From an uncultured Lachnospiraceae bacterium (GTDB lineage: Bacteria > Bacillota > Clostridia > Lachnospirales > Lachnospiraceae): a stretch of DNA of 64,000 bases. The stretch lies in NCBI GenBank assembly GCA_947625775.1, contig CANQPM010000011.1:1-64000 (forward strand), read 5' to 3'. Shown in pieces: positions 35,083 to 43,283 of this stretch. Position 1 is the stretch's first letter. Every line of letters starts with the position of its first letter. The notes beneath the pieces were generated by a model, which ran no database searches, was not told the DNA's origin, and saw only the letters and a program-made list of their open reading frames with translations. Made by a program: the position numbers and the translations under genes.

Positions 35083-36401
35083 AATAATCCATCCCTCATC
35101 AACTCCACCATATCGTCAAAAGCTTTATGTGCCTTTTCCTTTACTTTGGGGATATTTTTCTCAAGCCGTTTCCTTATTTCTGTCAGATTCTCTATGCAAT
35201 AATCTATTGTACTTAATATTTTTTGTTTATTCCCTGGTTCACAGACCAGATCTCCTACTCCAGCCAAGTCCGCAAAGCCGTACATTTTCGTGCTTGGTAT
35301 AAAATTTTCCTCGTAGTTAAGAAATACTGTAGGAACATTTTGGCTAATTGCCGCTACCGAAGCATGAACTCTTCCTGTAACCATCATATCAAAATTTCCG
35401 ATGATTGATTTTGTCATATTAGGAAGATACGGTCCATCCAAAAGCTGTACATCCTCTGTATTTTGAATAATTCCTCGCTGAATAACAATATTCCGCAACT
35501 GTTTAAGAATTGGGTAATCACGACCGTTAATCAATTTAAAATCAGGTGGCAGCTCGAATCCGTTCGTGTGCGAAATCAGCACCACTTTAGCCTGATGCAT
35601 ACTGACGATATGCTCAATCGCCTCTGCAAAAACTTCATACTGCCAGTCTTCCCTCGGCCACATGTCATAGGGTCCCACAGGCATATTAAAGCCGCCAATA
35701 GTAAAACCGACTGTAAGCTTTTGGCTCTTTATGTCTGCCAAGATACTTTGCAATTCACGCTTTTCATCATATGCTAATTGAGGCACATAAAGAAATGCGG
35801 GGCATGCATAATCCCTGACTCTGCGTGACGAAAATCCCCACTTTTTCATGTTTTCTGTTGAGGTAGGTTCGCGGTTGGCCACCAAATCAAAGTTCTGATA
35901 TACTTCTTTAGCAAAACCTATCAGTTTTTCATTATTAAATGGTCCTGGCGTTACTGCAAACAATACCGTCTTTGTCCCTATCAGCTGGGCTGTACGCATT
36001 TTAAGCAAATCTACTTCAAATCTGTCTTTCCCAACATGTTCAGCATTATCTCCCCACATATCACCCGAAACATTAACAAGCAGCTGCGCCTCTCTTACTG
36101 TCTTCATATAGGCTGTATATTGTGAAACATCCGCTTTGTTAGCAGCAAGCTCATATTCTTTTTTTGCGATGGCCAAATCATCTTCCTGCCAATTATAGTA
36201 AATGCCCATGGGCAAGATATGAATATCTTCATTCTTAACAAACTCATCTGTCATCTGAAACGTTGTAACAATTTCTGCATTTGGGAAAACTCTGTGCAGT
36301 TCCCTAAATAACGGCTCAATGATGTAATAATTTCCTATATTCCCATACTGTAATCTTCCCCAGTGTAGAGTACACAAACCTGTTACAAATATCTTCATCA
36401 T
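35073..36401 (-). CDS. Polysaccharide pyruvyltransferase family protein
   Basis: The 442-residue protein fits the CsaB/WcaK-type pyruvyltransferase family (GT-B fold): GNIGNYYIIEPLFREL near the N-terminus, NVSGDMWGDNAEH, VLFAVTPGPFNNEK, NREPTSTENMKKWGF, and MVTGRVHASVAAISQNVPTVFLNYE in the C-terminal half. Members add ketal-linked pyruvate from PEP to sugars, giving acidic glycans that hold S-layer proteins or shape capsule charge. GAGG precedes the ATG. It is 19 bp after the DegT gene. Confidence 0.85.
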   Translation of the reverse strand: MMKIFVTGLCTLHWGRLQYGNIGNYYIIEPLFRELHRVFPNAEIVTTFQMTDEFVKNEDIHILPMGIYYNWQEDDLAIAKKEYELAANKADVSQYTAYMKTVREAQLLVNVSGDMWGDNAEHVGKDRFEVDLLKMRTAQLIGTKTVLFAVTPGPFNNEKLIGFAKEVYQNFDLVANREPTSTENMKKWGFSSRRVRDYACPAFLYVPQLAYDEKRELQSILADIKSQKLTVGFTIGGFNMPVGPYDMWPREDWQYEVFAEAIEHIVSMHQAKVVLISHTNGFELPPDFKLINGRDYPILKQLRNIVIQRGIIQNTEDVQLLDGPYLPNMTKSIIGNFDMMVTGRVHASVAAISQNVPTVFLNYEENFIPSTKMYGFADLAGVGDLVCEPGNKQKILSTIDYCIENLTEIRKRLEKNIPKVKEKAHKAFDDMVELMRDGLLCG

Positions 36402-36420
36402 TTTATCCTCTTTTTCAATA

Positions 36421-37530
36421 CTAATTTGTTTTTATAATATTTACTATTCTACTTGCCACTTCTATTTTCAACCCAGCATACATAGGCAATATCAAAATAT
36501 TTTGCGCTAATTTTCTGGCATTTATAATATTTGCGTTTCTATATTTGTTTTTAAAACATGCTTGATCTGCTGAAAGTGGATAAAAATATTTTCTTGCAAA
36601 AATATTATTTTCCCTTAGCCTCGCAAATACTTCATCTCTGCTGATTTCATGATCTTTTCCAATCACCAATGGAAAATATGAATAATTTCTTGTAGCATCT
36701 TCTTTCTCATCTAACAAGTAAAGTCCCTTTATCTCTGCAATTTTCTTTCGATAAAAATCATATATTTCTTTTCTTTCCAATATTGCCTTATCTATATGCT
36801 TCAAGTTACACAACCCCATAATCGCGCAGAACTCATTCATCTTCGCATTAGCCCCGACATCACTTACAAGCTCTTCGCCCCTTATCCCGAAATTCTTCAA
36901 ATTATACAGCTTTTCATATATCCTATGGTCTGAAAACGCCACTGCTCCGCCCTCTATCGTGTTGAATACCTTTGTCGCATGAAAGCTGAATATTGATGCA
37001 TCCCCATAGCTGCCAATTCCTTTTCCCTTATATTTCACGCCAAACGCATGCGCGGCATCATAAATCACCTTCAGATTATATTTATCAGCAATCCTCTGTA
37101 TTTCCTCTACATTGCACACATTCCCATATACATGCACAGGAACGATCGCAACCGTCTTTTCCGTTATCAAATCCTCTATTTTAGTTTCATCTATCGTGCC
37201 ATCAGACAGCTTCACGTCACAGAATACAGGCTGTAAACGGTTGCGGACAATGGCGTGCGTTGTCGAAATAAACGTAAACGGCGTAGTGATCACTTCCGCC
37301 CCTTCAGGGAAATCAAAAGCCTGTATAGCCATCTCAAGCGCCATATGCCCATTTACCATCAGCGAAAGCTCAGGCACATCAAGATATTCCTTCAGCCTCG
37401 CTTCAAGCTCCTTGTGATACATTCCCATGTTTGTCAGCCAGTGGCTTTCCCACAGCGGCTTTATCGCTTCTATGTACTCCTCATATGGCGGCATAGATGA
37501 CTGCGTGACTAATATTTTATCGTTTGGCAT
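36421..37530 (-). CDS. DegT/DnrJ/EryC1/StrS sugar aminotransferase
   Basis: A PLP-dependent aminotransferase of nucleotide-linked ketosugars, 369 residues. Signature parts: WLTNMGMYHKELEARLKEY, ITTPFTFISTTHAIVRN, DVKLSDGTID, VPVHVYGNV, IYDAAHAFGV (Asp contacts the PLP ring), FSFHATKVFNTIEGGAV (internal aldimine Lys near 185), and FGIRGEE. It would supply an amino sugar to this glycan; the GNAT domain downstream could acetylate it. AGGGAG precedes the ATG. Confidence 0.92.
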   Translation of the reverse strand: MPNDKILVTQSSMPPYEEYIEAIKPLWESHWLTNMGMYHKELEARLKEYLDVPELSLMVNGHMALEMAIQAFDFPEGAEVITTPFTFISTTHAIVRNRLQPVFCDVKLSDGTIDETKIEDLITEKTVAIVPVHVYGNVCNVEEIQRIADKYNLKVIYDAAHAFGVKYKGKGIGSYGDASIFSFHATKVFNTIEGGAVAFSDHRIYEKLYNLKNFGIRGEELVSDVGANAKMNEFCAIMGLCNLKHIDKAILERKEIYDFYRKKIAEIKGLYLLDEKEDATRNYSYFPLVIGKDHEISRDEVFARLRENNIFARKYFYPLSADQACFKNKYRNANIINARKLAQNILILPMYAGLKIEVASRIVNIIKTN

Positions 37531-37568
37531 CTTATATCTCCCTTATTACGCCAAATGGCTTTTATATA

Positions 37569-38915
37569 TTATCTGACATCCACATTCTGCACCATAATCG
37601 GCTTCCCAGTCTTCCTATACATCTGCACCACGCTGCTCTGATCCCCATAATACCCGTCACTTACCACCACAGCCCTGTCCACATCAGCCGTATCATCATA
37701 TATCCCCCAGCCTTCAGCCTTGTACTCCTCAACAATCTTCTCGTACTCTTCCCAAAGCTTAGGTCTCATAGCTTCCACCGTACTCCTTATCAGCGGATGC
37801 GGTCTCCACAGCAGCGCCACTTCATCTTTATTTTCCTTAAAGATGCGAAATACATCTTTCATCTTCTCAAGCATCTTCTCATTATGCTCTAATAATGCCG
37901 CAATACTTGTATTATAAAAAACTATCTTCTTCCAACTCCCATCAGGTTTTTCAATTATTCGTCTCCATTCCTGTGGTATCTCCAAATCCTCTTTCCTCGT
38001 ATTCGCCACCTTGTCAAACTTAGGCGAACCAAGCCCGAGTATCTTCTCCTCCCATACCCTCCTGCTCTCTTCACCATACTTTTCGGAAAGCACTTTCACA
38101 TACACCTTCTTCATATTCTCCGACTGCACTATAACCTCGTCGGCATTCACTACTCCGGGCGTTGTGCAGAAATGCGCCATCCCTTGTATCGCTGCATCAT
38201 CATCAGGTGAAATTTCTCCCAACACAAAATACGGTATGTAAACCAGCTTGTCCGCATACTTCCTTAAATTCTCCGTATAAAAAAACGGCTCCACACTCGT
38301 CACGAGGTTATAATTATCATATGGATTATGGAAGTATATAACATCAGGATGCCTCTCCTCAAAATCATACTCCCTGTAATCCACTACAGGCACATCCTCC
38401 GGGTATTCCTCTATCTCATAATGCCACTCCTTCAGACTCCCGTCAGGATTCTTATCATAATATGGTATAGGCACAACATACGCGTCACATTCTGCATCGG
38501 CATCCGCCGCTCTCCAGACGCTCTCCAAACTGTCCCACATCGAAGCCTTATACGGTATAAACACAACCTCTTTCTTTACCGCAATATCATTCGCCACGCT
38601 GTTTGACACTCTCACTATCTGCTGCCTTAAAGTCTTGTAAGCTTTATTAGCACCGACTTCCCCGCCGTTCGAGAGCTTATCATAAATCTGATACGCCATC
38701 TCGCAGTATTCCTCAAGCATAGACACAGCTTTAAGACCATCTCCCTCGGACTTTTCTATCATAGTCCCGAGTTCAATCGCCTTTTCCTGACAATCCGCCA
38801 GCAGCATAAGGGCGCTCTGAACATCCTGTTTTTCGATGTCATTCCTTATTCGGTCATGCTCCTGCTCCAGCAGCTTTATTAAATTCTTAGCCAGTTCCTT
38901 CTGCGCCTTTCTCAT
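37569..38915 (-). CDS. CDP-glycerol glycerophosphotransferase-like (TagB/F-type) protein
   Basis: From ATG 38915 (GGGGTAAGG upstream) the protein has 448 residues. The first ~110 are helical with coiled-coil character (AQKELAKNLIKLLEQEHDRI). The remainder is GT-B-like: VVFIPYKASMWDSLESV, PDVIYFHNPYD, KLVYIPYFVLGE, EVIVQSENMKKVY, LGLGSPKFDKV, FYNTSIAALLEH, ALLWRPHPLIRST, and VSDGYYGDQSSVVQMY, the pattern of the C-terminal lobe of TagB/TagF teichoic-acid transferases. It may add polyol-phosphate, consistent with the CDP-pentitol genes of the locus. It is the first gene after the IS unit. Confidence 0.65.
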   Translation of the reverse strand: MRKAQKELAKNLIKLLEQEHDRIRNDIEKQDVQSALMLLADCQEKAIELGTMIEKSEGDGLKAVSMLEEYCEMAYQIYDKLSNGGEVGANKAYKTLRQQIVRVSNSVANDIAVKKEVVFIPYKASMWDSLESVWRAADADAECDAYVVPIPYYDKNPDGSLKEWHYEIEEYPEDVPVVDYREYDFEERHPDVIYFHNPYDNYNLVTSVEPFFYTENLRKYADKLVYIPYFVLGEISPDDDAAIQGMAHFCTTPGVVNADEVIVQSENMKKVYVKVLSEKYGEESRRVWEEKILGLGSPKFDKVANTRKEDLEIPQEWRRIIEKPDGSWKKIVFYNTSIAALLEHNEKMLEKMKDVFRIFKENKDEVALLWRPHPLIRSTVEAMRPKLWEEYEKIVEEYKAEGWGIYDDTADVDRAVVVSDGYYGDQSSVVQMYRKTGKPIMVQNVDVR

Positions 38916-39181
38916 AACCTTACCCCGATTTTTTGAAAGTCTTTCCTTACTTATATCATAAGGATTATCGCGACGCACTCGGCGATGCCGCATACGTCTG
39001 TGAAAGCAATGCCTTCACTTCGCTCCGCGTTTTTTCAGGCCGCGGTCATGGCATACGCGAAAACTATCCTGTTCAGCTAATGCCGACTTGTTACCTGTGG
39101 GTTTCCCCATTTATTAAAGCATCTTGCCGTTGATCCTTTCGGTAAAGCAGCCGTTGGCAGCTTATTCTTCGGTTTGATGAC
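38916..39181 (-). other. Structured trailer of the TnpB-like gene; candidate guide RNA region
   Basis: This 266-nt non-coding stretch directly follows the tnpB-like stop and carries several hairpins on the minus strand (for example GTGAA/TTCAC around GGCATTGCT near 39002-39022, and a GC-rich stem near 38970-38995). In IS605/IS607-type elements the tnpB 3' end and its trailer form the reRNA (omegaRNA), whose last bases come from flanking DNA. If so here, the guide would lie near 38916-38945. This is positional inference; no consensus was matched. A GGGGTAAGG site for the next gene lies at its end. Confidence 0.35.
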
Positions 39182-40528
39182 TCAATCATTTTTTTGATTA
39201 AACTTCTTTTCGATATTTTTGGCGGAATTTAAAGCTATCGTAGTCTCATTGCCGCATACTTCACAGATAAATTTGTCTTTCCGTCTTTTTCCCTGTCCGC
39301 CGCATACACAGCACACACTTCCCGTTCCCTTTGAATTAATCTCTGTGAGTGTTATGGAATTGACCTGACATTTAAATGCCAGCCGCTGTCTGACATATGC
39401 GCTGAAACTTCTGCTCATTTTCAGGTTCGCAGTTCTTGAATAGGACTTCGTCCTGTTTTTTTGTACAAGCTTCGTCACAACAATGTGCGAGGGTTTTTCC
39501 GTCTGCAGCATCCTGTTGATTTCCGTATTGATAAAGTCCTGTGTCTTTGCCCTTCTCCGCGCTTTCATGCTGTCGTACTTTTTTCTGCCGAGATTATTGC
39601 GCTCAATATTTGCGGCTTTGTCATTTTTTCCATCCGCCGCCTGTTTCTCGTAATTTCTCACAAGAGCGGCGCGCTCCCTGTTTTTCAAGTCCAGACGCAC
39701 AGTTTCCGTATATACTATGCTTTCAAGGTCTGCTCCATAAATATTTCCGTTGGACAGAGTAATCATATCCCTGTTCCCGATATATATGTACACTGTATTG
39801 GTGTAATCATCATGCTGTTTTATCCTTGTTTCAACGGGCACTGTCAGAAACGCCTGCTGCCCTTTAAGCGTAATAAGTATCTGCCTGTCAGATATCCTGT
39901 TATCCTTAAGCGGCAGAAACACCCTCTGTCTCGGCGTCCTGCTGACAAGATATATACCGCCATCCTTATATTTATAGCCATTCGGCGATACTTTAAATGA
40001 GTCCATGTTCTCAGTTTTAGGAACGCTTATATATTTTCGCACAAGCCTGCGGATCAGGTTGTTGCATTTTTTCACGTTTATTTCAAGATCTTTGGAATTA
40101 TTTGGCATTTCATAATCTTCACCGTTTAAAACAGCCGAAAATACGCCATTCATCTTAAACACGGTACATATATAAACTCTGTCGTCATGCGTGAGGTTCT
40201 CATTTGCATTAATCAGGTCGATTATTTTATTTTTTACTATGCTCCAATTGCTCTTGATATCTGTTACCGCGTCAGCCACGGCAAGCTCATAATATACAAC
40301 CGGAAGATCAAGCTGCTGTCTTAAGCCGCATGCGCGCATCTCATTAAGGACAGTATATACAGGGGTAAGCCTGTTGACATTATGTATGCCCGAATATCGC
40401 CGATAAACATAATTTTTAACCTTTGAATAGTCCTGCGCGATTCCTTTTAAAAATGAAACCTTCTCTTTCGTCAGCACGCAACTGTGCTGTACCAGCGTCT
40501 TTGTTACGGTATTTTTATCCGGCATCAT
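39182..40528 (-). CDS. TnpB-family protein, apparently nuclease-dead
   Basis: The 448-residue protein has TnpB length and order: an N-terminal REC/wedge-like part, a RuvC core, and a zinc ribbon with C406/C409 and C422/C425 (CCVC, CEVC). Aligning by eye with active TnpB, all three RuvC acids are replaced: the IDLG site reads IYIG (Tyr249) before MITLSNG, the IVLEDL site reads IVVTKL (Thr352), and the ADVNAA site reads IALNSA (Ala432). The frame is undamaged. It is therefore unlikely to cut DNA but may still bind RNA and target DNA, like the TldR repressors known elsewhere. GGGAG precedes the ATG. Beside it lies a serine recombinase. Confidence 0.75.
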   Translation of the reverse strand: MMPDKNTVTKTLVQHSCVLTKEKVSFLKGIAQDYSKVKNYVYRRYSGIHNVNRLTPVYTVLNEMRACGLRQQLDLPVVYYELAVADAVTDIKSNWSIVKNKIIDLINANENLTHDDRVYICTVFKMNGVFSAVLNGEDYEMPNNSKDLEINVKKCNNLIRRLVRKYISVPKTENMDSFKVSPNGYKYKDGGIYLVSRTPRQRVFLPLKDNRISDRQILITLKGQQAFLTVPVETRIKQHDDYTNTVYIYIGNRDMITLSNGNIYGADLESIVYTETVRLDLKNRERAALVRNYEKQAADGKNDKAANIERNNLGRKKYDSMKARRRAKTQDFINTEINRMLQTEKPSHIVVTKLVQKNRTKSYSRTANLKMSRSFSAYVRQRLAFKCQVNSITLTEINSKGTGSVCCVCGGQGKRRKDKFICEVCGNETTIALNSAKNIEKKFNQKND

Positions 40529-40626
40529 TTCCTGCTCCCATCAACTATTCCATTCGGCAAAAAAGTATACATTTTGGTTTGTAAAATTTTGGATACATAA
40601 TATATTAAATGTGCACAAAAAAAATA

Positions 40627-40655
40627 TTGACTTACCCCTGATTTTTTTGTAAAAT
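40627..40655 (+). promoter_or_regulatory. Strong plus-strand promoter between tnpB-like and recombinase genes
   Basis: TTGACT (40627-40632) and TAAAAT (40650-40655) are 17 bp apart on the plus strand, opposite to both flanking genes. The expected start is near 40661. Confidence 0.5.
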
Positions 40656-40660
40656 AGCAT

Positions 40661-40724
40661 TAAACTTTTAGAATTTTTACCGATATATAATTTAGGCTAA
40701 AATATATACTTTTTAGCCTTTTTT
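40661..40724 (+). ncRNA. Candidate 64-nt RNA, antisense to the recombinase 3' end
   Basis: The promoter just upstream is followed after only about 35 nt by an intrinsic terminator: GGCTAAAA (40695-40702), 8-nt loop, TTTTAGCC (40711-40718), then six T (40719-40724). There is no ORF. The hairpin covers the recombinase stop codon (40713-40715). It works as a U-tailed terminator only on the plus strand. Confidence 0.4.
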
Positions 40725-41318
40725 ATATTCACCCGCCCGTTTCCTAAAGCTGGTCGTCGGCATGCCACATTCTTTCGCTGCCGCTTCATTTGTGAGCAGA
40801 CCAGCATTCCATCTTTTGCACACATCATAAAAATTCTCAGGCAGCGCCTTTGGCGGTCTTCCAAAGCGCACACCGCGCTCCTTTGCCGCCGCGATTCCTT
40901 CCGCCTGCCTTTGCTTTATTGTGCCGCGCTCATTTTCCGCCACATACGAGAGCAGCGCAAGTACAAGATCGCTTATAAATGTTCCCAACAGATTTTTTTC
41001 ATGCCGCGTGTCGAGCAGCGGCATCTCAATAACGGAGAGGTCAGCCCTCTTTTCCTTTGTAATAATCCTCCACTGCTCTATAATCTCCTCATAATTTCTT
41101 CCCAGCCTGTCTATCGACTTTATGTAAATTAAATCTCCCTCCTTGATTTTTTTTATCATTTTTTGGTACTGCGGCCGATTAAAATCCTTCCCTGACAGCT
41201 TATCCATATAAATATTTTTCCTCGGCACTTTCATGTCAAGCATTGCAAGCATCTGTCTGTCCTCATTCTGCTCCTTTGTGGAAACACGCACATACCCATA
41301 AACACTTCCCATTTTCAT
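40713..41318 (-). CDS. Small serine recombinase (resolvase/invertase type)
   Basis: The 201-residue protein has the catalytic start VYGYVRVSTKEQNEDRQ (Ser of RVST), SGKDFNRPQYQKMI, GDLIYIKSIDRLGRNYEEI (the Arg-rich IDRLGR core), and a long E helix with LALLSYVAENERGTIKQRQAEGI. It ends with a Hin-type helix-turn-helix (NEAAAKECGMPTTSFRKR). The order (catalytic domain first, HTH last) is that of Tn3 resolvases and invertases and is the reverse of IS607 TnpA. AAGGAG lies 3 nt before the first ATG and 9 nt before a second at 41312, which may be the true start. It probably mobilises or inverts the unit containing the tnpB-like gene. Confidence 0.9.
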   Translation of the reverse strand: MKMGSVYGYVRVSTKEQNEDRQMLAMLDMKVPRKNIYMDKLSGKDFNRPQYQKMIKKIKEGDLIYIKSIDRLGRNYEEIIEQWRIITKEKRADLSVIEMPLLDTRHEKNLLGTFISDLVLALLSYVAENERGTIKQRQAEGIAAAKERGVRFGRPPKALPENFYDVCKRWNAGLLTNEAAAKECGMPTTSFRKRAGEYKKG

Positions 41319-41403
41319 CTTCTCCTTTTATTCTACTTAGACAATTGCGAAGCTCTCTTTTGGGTGTAGGATTTAGAAAGACCTTCACAATCACCTGCAT
41401 TTC

Positions 41404-41457
41404 CCAGAAAAAGCAGGAATAAGTTATGCAATAAATAACTTACTTCTGCTTTTCTGG
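41404..41457. repeat. 54-bp near-perfect palindrome at the edge of the mobile unit
   Basis: CCAGAAAAAGCAG (41404-41416) pairs with CTGCTTTTCTGG, and AATAAGTTAT pairs with ATAACTTA on the inner side, around a short AT loop. It lies about 85 bp upstream of the recombinase. It could be a recombination site, an element end, or a hairpin terminator; there is no clear T-run. Confidence 0.5.
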
Positions 41458-41515
41458 TATTATTATAATCCAAGATGAAACAACATCGCTGTCATGCCTG
41501 CCGCAAAAAACGGCA

Positions 41516-41547
41516 CAAAAAAACAGCGCCGAAAAATACGGCACTGT
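41516..41547 (-). terminator. Intrinsic terminator after the nucleoside kinase gene
   Basis: On the minus strand ACAGTGCCG (41547-41539) pairs with CGGCGCTGT (41531-41523), with one G-T pair, followed by seven U (41522-41516). It lies 32 bp past the stop at 41579. The plus strand also has CTTTTT after it. Confidence 0.75.
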
Positions 41548-41578
41548 CTTTTTATCAATTATTTAATTCATATTTAAT

Positions 41579-43261
41579 TTAGACCTTAAAGCAGCTCCCG
41601 CCGACAAACTCTCTGACGATTGAGTTCATCGGCAGATCCTCTGTGCTGACGCCGAGGAAGTAGCTTAAGAATTTAAGCAGCCTCACCGCCTCAAAATATT
41701 CAGGCTCATCCGGGCGTATATTGTAGAGCAGCGGCTCAGCGTACTGTTTGAGCACCGCAAGCTCATATATCAGCGCAGAGTTAAACAGCGCATCCGCGCT
41801 CTCCTGAAACGGGAAAATATTTTCCGTCTCGCCCTTGCGCACTGACGGCCACATCTGTATGGTGCGCTTTGCCGTCGCCCCGCGTGTCCTTGCGTCACGC
41901 ACAAGGCGGCGCAAAAGCCTGCCGTCCGTGGTCGGTATGCGGTTGTGCTCGTCAATGTTCAGCGTGGTAAGCGCGCTGATGTAAATTTTGTACTTGCTCT
42001 CTGCAGGCAGCGCATACGACATCTTATCGTTAAGCCCGTGTATGCCCTCTATGACAAGCACGTCATCAGGGCCAAGCTGCTTGAAATTGCCTTTAAACTC
42101 GCGTCTTCCTGTCACAAAGTTAAATGTCGGCAGCTCCACTCTCTTGCCCGCAAGCAAATCGCACATATCCGTGTTGAATTTCTCCACGTCTATCGCCTCA
42201 AGACACTCAAAGTCGTAGTCGCCGTTTGGCTGGCGCGGTGTTTTCTCACGGTCTACAAAATAATCGTCTACAGGTATCGGGTGCGGCACAAGCCCGTGTG
42301 TCCTAAGCTGCACCGACAGCCTGTGTGAAAAGGTAGTCTTTCCCGACGAGGAAGGACCTGCAATCATGACAAATTTTATGCCGCCGCGCGAAACTATATC
42401 AGAGGCAATCTCGCTTATGCGCCTCTCCTGCAGCGCCTCCTGCACAAGCACAAGCTCATTAAACTTGCCCATCCTAATCTGGTCGTTCAAATCCGCAACC
42501 GTGTCAATGCCAAGCTTTAAGCCCCAGTCAGAAGCAATTTCCATTGATTTAAAAAGCTTTGGCAGAGGCTTAAACTCATCGACCGTCTCAGGCGTCTCCC
42601 TGTATGGAAGTACCAGCATAAAGCCATCTTCATATTTTTTCAAATCAAAATATTTCACGTAGCCCGTGCTCGGCAGCATATATCCGTAATAATAATCATA
42701 ATAGCCGTCAAGATTGTAGACGTTGACCGTGGAGCTGCCGCGGTATTTGAAAAGCTTTACCTTATCATACATCTTCTGGCTCTCAAAAAGCTCATCGGCC
42801 TCGTCTATCGGCATGCTTTTTTTGATGATAAGCAAGTCCTTGTCTACGTATTCCTGCATTTTCGCCTTTATCTTTTCTATAAGCTCATCCGTGACCTCAA
42901 AATCACCCGCCTTAGAGCAGTAGTAGCCGTTGCCTATCGAAAACTCCATTTTAATCTTCTCGACCTTATCAGCGCCCACTACCTCGCTTATCGCCTTCAT
43001 AAGTATAAGCGTAGCCGTGCGGTTGTAGGTTTTTGCCCCCGTGTCGTCGGACAGGGTAAGGAACTCCACCGTACAGTCCCTGTCCACCTTCTTGAAAAGC
43101 TCCATTATTTTGCCGTTCCTCACGGCGAGCGCTATCTGATGCTCGTATTCCTTCTGGTAAATGCCCGCTATCTCGCCAAAGGTAACTCCCGCGGGAAATT
43201 CACGCGTCTTTCCCTTGAACGTTACCTGATAGCTGCTCTTTTTATTATTGTTCAAATCCAT
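41579..43261 (-). CDS. Nucleoside (uridine-type) kinase with TGS/ThrRS-like N-terminus
   Basis: About 560 residues. The first ~60 are TGS-like (VTFKGKTREFPAGVTFGEIA). A region resembling the second domain of threonyl-tRNA synthetase follows (about 60-280, with TLILMKAISEVVG). The C-terminal half is a uridine-kinase-type P-loop domain: VMIAGPSSSGKTTFSHRL near 300, IPVDDYFVDRE, VLVIEGIHGLN, and RRLVRDARTRG. Phosphorylation of uridine or another nucleoside is the usual assignment for this fusion in Clostridia. ATG 43261 is preferred because the GTG at 43273 abuts its AAAGGGG site. Confidence 0.85.
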   Translation of the reverse strand: MDLNNNKKSSYQVTFKGKTREFPAGVTFGEIAGIYQKEYEHQIALAVRNGKIMELFKKVDRDCTVEFLTLSDDTGAKTYNRTATLILMKAISEVVGADKVEKIKMEFSIGNGYYCSKAGDFEVTDELIEKIKAKMQEYVDKDLLIIKKSMPIDEADELFESQKMYDKVKLFKYRGSSTVNVYNLDGYYDYYYGYMLPSTGYVKYFDLKKYEDGFMLVLPYRETPETVDEFKPLPKLFKSMEIASDWGLKLGIDTVADLNDQIRMGKFNELVLVQEALQERRISEIASDIVSRGGIKFVMIAGPSSSGKTTFSHRLSVQLRTHGLVPHPIPVDDYFVDREKTPRQPNGDYDFECLEAIDVEKFNTDMCDLLAGKRVELPTFNFVTGRREFKGNFKQLGPDDVLVIEGIHGLNDKMSYALPAESKYKIYISALTTLNIDEHNRIPTTDGRLLRRLVRDARTRGATAKRTIQMWPSVRKGETENIFPFQESADALFNSALIYELAVLKQYAEPLLYNIRPDEPEYFEAVRLLKFLSYFLGVSTEDLPMNSIVREFVGGSCFKV

Positions 43262-43283
43262 CTCTGCTGACACCCCTTTATCT

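Noticed and set aside
18095-38915. Complete capsule or O-antigen locus
   Set aside because: No Wzx flippase, Wzy polymerase, ABC exporter or initiating phosphoglycosyltransferase is present, so the locus is called a glycan-synthesis region of unknown end product.
40713-41318. Assignment of the recombinase/TnpB unit to IS607
   Set aside because: IS607 TnpA has its DNA-binding domain before the catalytic domain; this recombinase has it after, as in resolvases and invertases. The unit is therefore left unclassified.
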